From Crocinitomicaceae bacterium (GTDB lineage: Bacteria > Bacteroidota > Bacteroidia > Flavobacteriales_D > Crocinitomicaceae): a stretch of DNA of 5,476 bases. Of this stretch, positions 1-4,946 are shown one piece after another (position 1 is the first letter of the stretch; every line of letters starts with the position of its first letter). Where the stretch lies: positions 1 through 5,476 of the forward strand of contig JAURNA010000257.1 of the NCBI GenBank assembly GCA_030830385.1. The letters run 5' to 3'. The translations under genes and the position numbers were made by a program. The notes below the pieces were generated by a model. That model did no database searches. It saw only the letters and a list, made by a program, of their open reading frames with translations, and had not been told where the DNA came from.

Positions 1-1
1 C

Positions 2-115
2 AATGCGAGACGTCTATTGGACAACGATATTTTCATACAACCAGCGGAATTGACACTTGGATCAGCTCCTCCCACAGATGAAACCGGGGGCGGAAATCCA
101 GAAGAAGTAACCTGA
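2..115 (+). CDS. Possible C-terminal tail of an unidentified protein, cut by the left edge
   Basis: A frame open from the left edge runs 37 codons to a TGA at 113-115. It includes the stretch LLDNDIFIQPAELTLG and ends in an acidic, Gly/Pro-rich tail (TDETGGGNPEEVT), a composition that suits a soluble or exported C-terminus. I do not recognise the family. If real, the gene is convergent with tig. The support is weak because a competing minus-strand frame (ATG at 169-167) is also open through the left edge over the same bases, and no clear terminator follows 115 on the + strand. The sequence to the left of the window would settle which frame is coding. Confidence 0.3.
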   Translation, partial: NARRLLDNDIFIQPAELTLGSAPPTDETGGGNPEEVT

Positions 116-280
116 TACGCTTTCAGCTTATCGTTCTGTGTGGTCAAGACCAAAACCCGGGGATTACGCATAAATTTGAATTACCCTGAACGAGAAGAAT
201 CCAAAATCGGTTTCACATTTTAGTCCACAGATTTTTGTTGTGATTCCCATTTTGTCGTTCAATGCGTGAATGAAGGATAC
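116..280. other. Intergenic spacer with no identified gene
   Basis: This stretch lies between the possible gene tail at the left edge and the tig terminator. All + strand frames are interrupted. The only notable structure is a short 4-bp inverted repeat (GGTC AA GACC), which is too weak to call. I see no Bacteroidota-type promoter and no RNA gene here. Confidence 0.4.
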
Positions 281-308
281 AAAAAAGCGGATAGATCACT
301 CTACCCGC
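281..308 (-). terminator. Intrinsic terminator of tig
   Basis: On the minus strand, a 9-bp stem GCGGGTAGA / TCTATCCGC (one G-U pair) with loop GTGA is followed directly by six T residues. It starts 22 bases past the tig stop codon. The + strand has no T-tract after the stem, so it should act only on leftward transcription. It separates tig from whatever lies to the left. In many bacteria clpP and clpX follow tig; I see no ClpP-like N-terminus here. Confidence 0.85.
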
Positions 309-330
309 CTCCATAAGCCGTTCGTATCGA

Positions 331-1683
331 CTATTTCGAAGCCATTTCTACGAAATCGTCATATGATACATTTTTCTCATTCAGTTTCACCGTTTCCTTG
401 AAGTACATCATCAATTTGCGTTCGGCAAGCATGTCGTATATGCGATTCGCCTCTTCGCGGTTTTGTAATACTTTCATAGCCGATTCCGTTAGTTGTTCAT
501 CTTCCGGGGTTGATATTCCATACTGTACATAGTTGTTTGCCAAAATTCCCTTTGTGAAGTTCACCAATTCATCGTTTTCGAATTTGATGTCATTCGCTTT
601 GAAGATATTTCCTTGAATCAACTGCCACTTCAGGCTCTTCGCATAGTTCTCGTAATCCGCTTCGATTTCCTCGTCGCTGATCTCTTTTTCGTTTGAAAGT
701 TTGATCCAACGTTTCAGGAAATCATCCGGAAGTTCCACTTTCGTTTTAGCGAGCAAATCTTCGTACACAGCATTCGTAAGCATGCGGTCAGAATCGTTCA
801 CGAACATCCCTTCCAAATCTGTCTTAATGCGCGCACGTAATTCTTTTTCAGAAGTAATCGCTCCCGGGCCAAACAAACGATCAAACAACTCCTGATCCAT
901 CTCGGCCAATTCCATTCCTTTAATTTCGTTCACAGTCAACCGGAACGTATCGGAAATGTTCTCAAGTTCGGATGCATCAATCCCGAGCATCGCTGCGGTA
1001 TCTTTTCCTCCGCGGGAAACAGACTCTGGGTCAATGATGAGTTGTTCACCGACTTTCATTCCTGCAAGCTTTTTGGCAACTTTCTTGTCACTTACAAACT
1101 CCATGGAAACCGTTGAAGAATGGAGAATTCCCCCTTCTTTGATCGACTCGTCATCGTTCAATTCAACGAACTGGGCCATTATCAAGTCATCAGCACCTAC
1201 TTCTTCCCGCGCTACCAATTTTCCGTAGCGGCGACGCAAATCATTGACTTGCTTGTCAATCAGTTCGTCATCAACCTTTACCTTTACGTAATCGTACTTA
1301 TTCTTCTTGGATAGATTCACCTTGATTTCTGGTGCAAGACCAATTTCGTAGGTGAATTCAAACGAATCGGGATTGTCAAAATCTCCAATTACATCCTGAT
1401 CTTCCTTTGGAATTGGATTACCAAGGATGGTAACATCGTTTGAAGAGATGTATTCGTTCAGGAATGTGTTCACGACCTTATTCAACTCTTCCATCAACAC
1501 CGATTTCCCGTATTGCTTCTTCAAAAGGCCAATCGGTACCTGTCCTGGACGGAACCCGGGAATATTCGCCTTCTTACGGTAGTTTTTTAAGGTTTCATCT
1601 ACCTTCTCCTGATAGTCCTTCTTTTGTACCTGAACTTTCAGTACAGCATTCAGTGCATCGATGTCTTCTCGAACTACATTCAT
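331..1683 (-). CDS. tig: Trigger factor (ribosome-associated chaperone)
   Basis: The product binds the ribosome at the peptide exit tunnel and shields nascent chains in the cytoplasm. The 450-residue protein has the family architecture. An N-terminal ribosome-binding domain (about 1-115) carries the signature GFRPGQVP at residues 43-50, where E. coli has GFRKGKVP. A middle FKBP-like region (about 150-250) follows, then a helical C-terminal substrate-binding arm (about 255-450). The middle domain is divergent: I cannot find the usual FKBP-type active-site pattern ending in an IPGFE-like motif, so prolyl isomerase activity is doubtful. The N-terminus MNVVREDIDALNAVLKV aligns with family starts, which supports this ATG. 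The upstream bases are A-rich with no Shine-Dalgarno, as is usual in Bacteroidota. The stop is TAG. A terminator lies close upstream, between tRNA-Leu and tig, and leaves only 27 bases before the start codon. Confidence 0.96.
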   Translation of the reverse strand: MNVVREDIDALNAVLKVQVQKKDYQEKVDETLKNYRKKANIPGFRPGQVPIGLLKKQYGKSVLMEELNKVVNTFLNEYISSNDVTILGNPIPKEDQDVIGDFDNPDSFEFTYEIGLAPEIKVNLSKKNKYDYVKVKVDDELIDKQVNDLRRRYGKLVAREEVGADDLIMAQFVELNDDESIKEGGILHSSTVSMEFVSDKKVAKKLAGMKVGEQLIIDPESVSRGGKDTAAMLGIDASELENISDTFRLTVNEIKGMELAEMDQELFDRLFGPGAITSEKELRARIKTDLEGMFVNDSDRMLTNAVYEDLLAKTKVELPDDFLKRWIKLSNEKEISDEEIEADYENYAKSLKWQLIQGNIFKANDIKFENDELVNFTKGILANNYVQYGISTPEDEQLTESAMKVLQNREEANRIYDMLAERKLMMYFKETVKLNEKNVSYDDFVEMASK

Positions 1684-1710
1684 CTGTTACGCTTTTCTTC
1701 GTTTGGAAAC

Positions 1711-1739
1711 AAAAAATGGCATAAGCCTCCTTATACCAT
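1711..1739 (-). terminator. Intrinsic terminator between tRNA-Leu and tig
   Basis: On the minus strand, the 10-bp stem ATGGTATAAG / CTTATGCCAT (one U-G pair) with loop GAGG runs into a T-tract TTTTTTG, beginning 11 bases after the tRNA 3' end. The last stem base merges with the T run. It would end the tRNA-Leu transcript. It also stands directly before tig, so it may control how much transcription enters tig. On the + strand the stem is followed by CCCGTTTTT, so weak activity in that direction is conceivable. Confidence 0.8.
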
Positions 1740-1750
1740 CCCGTTTTTCG

Positions 1751-1832
1751 TGCGGGTGGAGGGAGTCGAACCCCCACGCCTCGCGGCACTAGATCCTAAG
1801 TCTAGCGTGTCTACCAATTTCACCACACCCGC
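1751..1832 (-). tRNA. tRNA-Leu, anticodon UAG
   Basis: The 82-base gene folds as a class II tRNA. The acceptor stem is GCGGGTG / CACCCGC with discriminator A at 1751. The D arm contains AAATTGGTAGAC. The anticodon stem CTAGA / TCTAG encloses the 7-base loop CTTAGGA, giving anticodon TAG (1798-1796), which reads CUA and probably other CUN leucine codons. The long variable arm has a GCC/GGC stem, and the T arm is GGGGG TTCGACT CCCTC. The long variable arm and discriminator A fit leucine identity. CCA is not encoded, so it must be added enzymatically. A promoter lies about 60 bases upstream and an intrinsic terminator follows immediately. Confidence 0.97.
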
Positions 1833-1897
1833 AAATCATTTTATTTATTTGCCGAACTCGTTTGTTCTGCTTCCCCGATCCATCCGATTCGGGAGGG

Positions 1898-1928
1898 CAA
1901 AGATATGTTATTTTTCGGGAAATTAAAA
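1898..1928 (-). promoter_or_regulatory. Probable promoter of tRNA-Leu (Bacteroidota type)
   Basis: Read on the minus strand, TATCTTTG (1905-1898) matches the Bacteroidota -7 consensus TAnnTTTG exactly. It is preceded at a 19-base spacing by TTTT (1928-1925), one base off the -33 consensus TTTG. Transcription would start near 1890-1894, leaving a leader of about 60 bases to be removed from the tRNA 5' end. This may also be the only upstream promoter available to tig. The -33 element overlaps the end of the decayed reading frame. Confidence 0.7.
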
Positions 1929-2280
1929 CCCCTTACGAAAAATATTTAGTCCTGTTTTACGAACCGTAAGGTCGGCTCCGTGCTCTGAAGATTCCGTGAT
2001 CTTCAAAATATAAGCTCCCGGACGTCATTCAGAGGAATAATATGTTTCAGAATACTGCAAAGCGGTCACATCTGCTTTTACCGTGAAATCTTTGCTGGCA
2101 TTCGTCGTTTCATTTTCCTGAGTAATGACATTCATCGTACCTGTATCATTCGCCATTCTACGAAACCCAAAACCGTACTACCCGGATCATTTGGGTTCAC
2201 TCTCGTCCGGGTTATCACTTAATTTGCCAGCAGATTACCGGATGCCCTTGGCACGGATGGAGCCGAATTAAACCTTGGGA
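1923..2280 (-). pseudogene. Decayed gene remnant, possibly the C-terminal region of an exported protein
   Basis: One minus-strand frame ends at TAA 1925-1923 and reads as protein far upstream, but with internal stops at 2027-2025 (TGA), 2180-2178 (TAG), 2189-2187 (TGA), 2237-2235 (TAA) and 2270-2268 (TAA). The clearest part is 50 codons (2177-2028) containing VITQENETTNASKDFTV. It is followed, after one in-frame TGA, by 33 codons containing PGAYILKITESSEHGAD. Farther upstream the same frame gives SDNPDESEP. A neighbouring frame gives NPNDPGSTVLGFVEW across the TAG/TGA region, suggesting compensating indels as well as point mutations. The Asn/Thr/Asp-rich composition and the final G-x-Y-x-L-K-I pattern recall Bacteroidota exported proteins with C-terminal sorting domains, but that resemblance is loose. 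Function is unknown. It could also be an intact gene spoiled by sequencing errors, or chance openness. Confidence 0.45.
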
Positions 2281-2441
2281 ACAATGGTTATTCGCTCCGT
2301 TCAGACGTTTCTTCGGTACCTACTTCCGGACTTCTTGTCAGTTATTACGATTCCTTCGAAAATCGGCCCGATTCGTGAACAACGTATGAAAATTGTGAAT
2401 AAATAGATCAATTCCTTCGAATTCAGGGCGCGTAAAGGTCG
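2281..2441. other. Upstream spacer before the flavin-reductase-like gene
   Basis: No convincing gene is present. The same minus-strand frame as the decayed remnant continues with less coding-like sequence (for example TERITIVPK) and may be its farther-eroded part. Two small structures stand out: a perfect 6-bp inverted repeat AATCGG-C-CCGATT at 2361-2373, and an 11-base direct repeat ATTCCTTCGAA at 2350-2360 and 2411-2421. Confidence 0.4.
2350..2421. repeat. Direct repeat pair with an adjacent palindrome, possible operator
   Basis: ATTCCTTCGAA occurs at 2350-2360 and again at 2411-2421, and each copy contains the palindrome TTCGAA. Just after the first copy is the inverted repeat AATCGG-C-CCGATT (2361-2373). 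The second copy sits where the upstream promoter element of the next gene would lie, so a regulator binding here could influence it. That role is inferred from position only; short repeats of this size can arise by chance. Confidence 0.25.
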
Positions 2442-2449
2442 TACCTTTG
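2442..2449 (+). promoter_or_regulatory. Probable -7 box of the flavin-reductase-like gene, giving a leaderless or nearly leaderless mRNA
   Basis: TACCTTTG is an exact TAnnTTTG match, and the start codon begins only 8 bases past its last base. Transcription normally begins a few bases after this box, so the mRNA would start at or within about five bases of the ATG. A -33 element is poor: TTCG at 2416-2419 with a 22-base spacer is the best candidate. The next recognisable elements upstream are only the short repeats. Confidence 0.6.
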
Positions 2450-2456
2450 CAGGGAC

Positions 2457-3359
2457 ATGGGAGTATTGACGATTGATCCGAAAAAAATTGACGTGCCGAT
2501 GGTCCACAAGTACCTACTGGGTGCTGTGGGTCCACGTCCGATTGCGTTTGCTTCTACGGTGGATGCTGATGGTAGGGACAACCTGGCTCCGTTCAGCTTT
2601 TTCAACGTCTTCAGTGCCAATCCTCCCGTATTGATTTTTTCCCCGGCAAGAAACGGTCGAACCAATACCACAAAAGACACCTACAACAACGTGAAAGTGG
2701 TACCGGAGGTAGTGATCAACGTAGTGAATTACGCCATTGTTGAGCAAATGAGTCTTGCGAGTTCACCCTACTCATCAGAGGTCAGCGAGTTTGAAAAAGC
2801 GGGCTTTACGCCGATTGATTCAGAAACCATTCGTCCGAAACGAGTAGCTGAATCCCCTGTTCAAATGGAGTGCAAAGTGACAGAGGTGCGTGAATTGGGT
2901 GATCAGGGGGCCGCCGGTAATTTGGTATTCTGTCTGGTTGAGCGCATTCATATTTCTGAGGATGTACTTAATGAGCAACAATTGATTGACCCGGAAAAAA
3001 TCGATTTGGTGGCTCGAATGGGAGGAAACTGGTATTGTCGGGCAGATCGAAACTCACTGTTTGAAATTACCAAACCCATTTCGACCCTTGGAATTGGCTT
3101 CGATCAACTCCCTGAAGACATTCGTTCGAGCAGCATACTGACCGGAAATGACCTGGGGAAACTTGCCGGAATTACTGAATTGCCCAATGAAACAGACGTG
3201 AACGAATACAAGCTTCTCGAATTGAGCGATTTGTTCATGGAGCTGGAGAATAACGCAACGCAACTGGAGCAGGCGCTTCACGAAAAAGCAAAGGAACTTT
3301 TACAACAAAATAAATTGGATGAAGCATGGATGACCCTGCTTGCATTCAACAACGGATAA
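2457..3359 (+). CDS. Flavin reductase-like protein, FMN-binding split barrel (DIM6/NTAB type)
   Basis: This family binds FMN in a split beta-barrel. Members include flavin reductases, flavoredoxins and oxygenase partner proteins, so the true substrate is open. In the 300-residue product, the N-terminal motif LLGAVGPRPIAFAST (20-34) and NLAPFSFFNVFSANPP (42-57) form the characteristic flavin-binding part, with PPVLIFSPAR and TTKDT (71-75) continuing it. VAESPVQMECKV lies near 130-141 and a GNLVFCLVERIHI strand near 154-166. The barrel domain ends near 210. A tail follows, with a helical, Glu/Leu/Gln-rich stretch at about 240-295 that is common in Bacteroidota members but not in short flavin reductases. 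The start at MGVLTIDP fits homologues, which begin just before the TIDP motif. There is no signal peptide or membrane segment, so the protein is probably cytoplasmic. It is followed after 22 bases by the DUF3127 gene, probably in one operon. Confidence 0.88.
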   Translation: MGVLTIDPKKIDVPMVHKYLLGAVGPRPIAFASTVDADGRDNLAPFSFFNVFSANPPVLIFSPARNGRTNTTKDTYNNVKVVPEVVINVVNYAIVEQMSLASSPYSSEVSEFEKAGFTPIDSETIRPKRVAESPVQMECKVTEVRELGDQGAAGNLVFCLVERIHISEDVLNEQQLIDPEKIDLVARMGGNWYCRADRNSLFEITKPISTLGIGFDQLPEDIRSSSILTGNDLGKLAGITELPNETDVNEYKLLELSDLFMELENNATQLEQALHEKAKELLQQNKLDEAWMTLLAFNNG

Positions 3360-3381
3360 AAACAACTGAAAATAAAACGCT

Positions 3382-3771
3382 ATGTTCAAACTCAACGGAA
3401 CGATCAAAGTAATTAAGGATACGCAACAAATCACCGACACGTTCTCAAAGCGCGAATTTGTGGTGAGCGATACTTCAGGAATGTATCCTCAGGACATCCT
3501 TTTCCAGGCGGTTCAGGATCGGTGCGCAATGCTTGATGGATACCAGCCTGGTGAGCAAGTAGAAGTTTCATTCAACCTTCGTGGTCGTGAATGGACAAGC
3601 CCGCAGGGAGAGGTAAAGTACTTCAATACGCTGGATGCATGGCGTGTAGAGCGAATGGGGCAAGGAATGCCACAAGAAGGCCCTTCAAACATGAACTTGA
3701 ATACGCAGCCAGCTACCGAAACAACTGCAGGTGCAACAGATGCTGCCGAGGACGACGATCTTCCATTCTAG
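3382..3771 (+). CDS. DUF3127 family protein with an SSB-like acidic C-terminal tail
   Basis: The 129-residue protein has an N-terminal beta-rich domain (about 1-92) with features I associate with DUF3127: the opening FKLNGTIKVIKDTQQITDTF, KREFVV (23-28), the segment EQVEVSFNLRGREW (58-71) and YFNTLDAWRVERM (80-92). It then has a flexible Asn/Thr/Ala/Gln-rich linker (about 93-120) and ends in AAEDDDLPF. That organisation, a small OB-like domain plus a disordered linker plus DDDLPF, is the plan of single-stranded DNA-binding protein, whose terminal DDDIPF-type tip docks DNA-repair and replication partners. The function of DUF3127 is not established. A role with nucleic acid or with SSB partners is inferred. 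The start at ATG 3382 follows an A-rich stretch with no Shine-Dalgarno. The gene is probably co-transcribed with the preceding flavin-reductase-like gene and ends at a strong terminator. Confidence 0.85.
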   Translation: MFKLNGTIKVIKDTQQITDTFSKREFVVSDTSGMYPQDILFQAVQDRCAMLDGYQPGEQVEVSFNLRGREWTSPQGEVKYFNTLDAWRVERMGQGMPQEGPSNMNLNTQPATETTAGATDAAEDDDLPF

Positions 3772-3797
3772 TTGATTTTCACGATCACAGAATTGCC

Positions 3798-3835
3798 CCG
3801 ATTATGGCCATGAAGGCTATGATCGGCTTCTTTTT
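3798..3835 (+). terminator. Intrinsic terminator after the DUF3127 gene
   Basis: The 12-bp stem CCGATTATGGCC / GGCTATGATCGG (two G-U pairs) with loop ATGAA is followed by CTTCTTTTTATGTTTT. It begins 26 bases after the DUF3127 stop. Its T-tract overlaps the stop codon (3836-3834) of the convergent glycosyltransferase gene. On the minus strand the hairpin is followed by GGCAATTC, with no T run, so leftward transcription from the glycosyltransferase gene would not be stopped in the classical way. Confidence 0.88.
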
Positions 3836-4946
3836 ATGTTTTATCGGTAGTGGTTCGCCCCTTCCATTTTGGACGATACGTAAGTATGAGAACGAATAGA
3901 ATCACCGAGTAGATCGGGAAAAAGAACTGGTATAAAGGAAGAATCATCCAAGTGACGCTTTTCTCATTCCGAAGAAAGAACGGAACGAAAAGTAGTGAAT
4001 CGATGATCAGCTTTGCGCTGAAAAATACCAGCGCCCACTTCCAATGGACGAACAGAGCCGTGAAGAAAAATGCCCAAAACGAAAGAGTTAGGATGAATTG
4101 AGCAAGGGCAGTCACTGTGCTGAGAGCATCATTCACCTGCCCGGTTTTTGCCAACCAACGAACGCGCTGATCGAAAAACGCTTTCAAAGATTGTGGGGTC
4201 TCTGTGAAAACGGCCATTTCCGTACCAGAGATCAAGCGTACATCTCGTTTATTCCGCACGAAATCACGCAACAGAAAAGTGTCGTCCCCACTTGCAACAT
4301 GCGCATGCGAAACATAGTTGTCGCTGAATTCAAAAGCATCTCGTGCGTATAGCAAATTAGCGCCACTCGCCATTATGGGACGCGTTAATCCCGCAAGTCC
4401 TGTATTCACGGCATTCCCCAGCAAAAAATCAACCTCATAAAATCGTTCTCTCCCGTTTTTTGGCTTCATAATCGCCGGAAGAACATACATATCGGCCTGA
4501 TGTAAATTACTGATTCGATCGAAATACTCCGAATTGAACTCTATATCGGCATCCTGGGTAAGGATATGCGTACCCGAACTGTTTTCAATTGCAAACCGAA
4601 TGGCTTCTTTCTTTCCCTGTCGACCCTCTGGCATTGTCCATAGCTCTGCACCAGGAATCTCTTTCAATGTTGAACGAACCTTGTCTGCCCCTGCATCGTC
4701 CGAATGATCATCAACAAAGAGGATTTCACCGGGGAACGAATTGCTTTTGGCATAACTATCCAGAATCGCATCGATTCTGTTCTCTTCATTTCGAAACGGA
4801 ATAATCACCGTCAATTTTGAAAGATTCATGCCCGGATTCGCAGAATATTCCCTTTCCTTCTTCCGCTGTAACGTGTATCCGATCCAGACAATTGTACCGA
4901 ATGCCAGGGTATGTACCCCAAGAATTATCGTTCCGACTATAATCAT
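3834..4946 (-). CDS. Membrane-anchored family 2 glycosyltransferase
   Basis: The 370-residue protein is predicted to transfer a sugar from a nucleotide donor on the cytoplasmic face of the inner membrane. An N-terminal membrane segment (about 2-24) is followed by a GT-A catalytic domain. It starts at LTVIIPFRNEENRI (45-58), has VDDHSDD (78-84) for nucleotide binding, QDAD (131-134) as the metal-binding DxD motif, GDD (220-222) and QRVRW (260-264), the Q/R-x-x-R-W motif of processive-type GT2 enzymes. Three or four C-terminal membrane segments follow (about 277-300, 303-323, 331-356). All the catalytic motifs are present, so it looks active. The acceptor cannot be read from the sequence; glycolipids, polyprenyl-linked sugars or polysaccharide are possible. 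The start overlaps the upstream flippase-like gene as ATGA, indicating translational coupling. Confidence 0.92.
   Translation of the reverse strand: MIIVGTIILGVHTLAFGTIVWIGYTLQRKKEREYSANPGMNLSKLTVIIPFRNEENRIDAILDSYAKSNSFPGEILFVDDHSDDAGADKVRSTLKEIPGAELWTMPEGRQGKKEAIRFAIENSSGTHILTQDADIEFNSEYFDRISNLHQADMYVLPAIMKPKNGRERFYEVDFLLGNAVNTGLAGLTRPIMASGANLLYARDAFEFSDNYVSHAHVASGDDTFLLRDFVRNKRDVRLISGTEMAVFTETPQSLKAFFDQRVRWLAKTGQVNDALSTVTALAQFILTLSFWAFFFTALFVHWKWALVFFSAKLIIDSLLFVPFFLRNEKSVTWMILPLYQFFFPIYSVILFVLILTYRPKWKGRTTTDKT

Noticed and set aside
701..1314. Several + strand open frames of 64-90 codons inside the tig region
   Set aside because: They are antisense to a well-supported trigger factor gene, are Ser/Pro/Phe-rich as antisense shadows usually are, and have no promoter or family resemblance.
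1595..1789. Minus-strand open frame overlapping both tRNA-Leu and the tig start
   Set aside because: Its N-terminus is translated from tRNA sequence and terminator hairpin, and the rest is an alternative frame of tig.
1931..1971. Inverted repeat CCTTACG / CGTAAGG with a 27-base loop
   Set aside because: The loop is long, the stem short, and on the minus strand it is followed only by GGTTTTAATTT. It could be a leftover terminator of the eroded gene but is too weak to call.
1986..2005. 7-bp inverted repeat TGAAGAT / ATCTTCA
   Set aside because: It lies inside the eroded reading frame with no T-tract or promoter nearby, and a stem this short is expected by chance.
1989..2222. + strand frame of 77 codons open across the eroded gene
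   Set aside because: Its Cys/Arg/Phe/Ile-rich composition and lack of a plausible start look like the antisense of an acidic protein. The minus-strand reading is more protein-like.
2301..2747. Minus-strand open frames covering the start of the flavin-reductase-like gene
   Set aside because: They mostly lie antisense to a recognised gene and across its promoter, and show no family resemblance.
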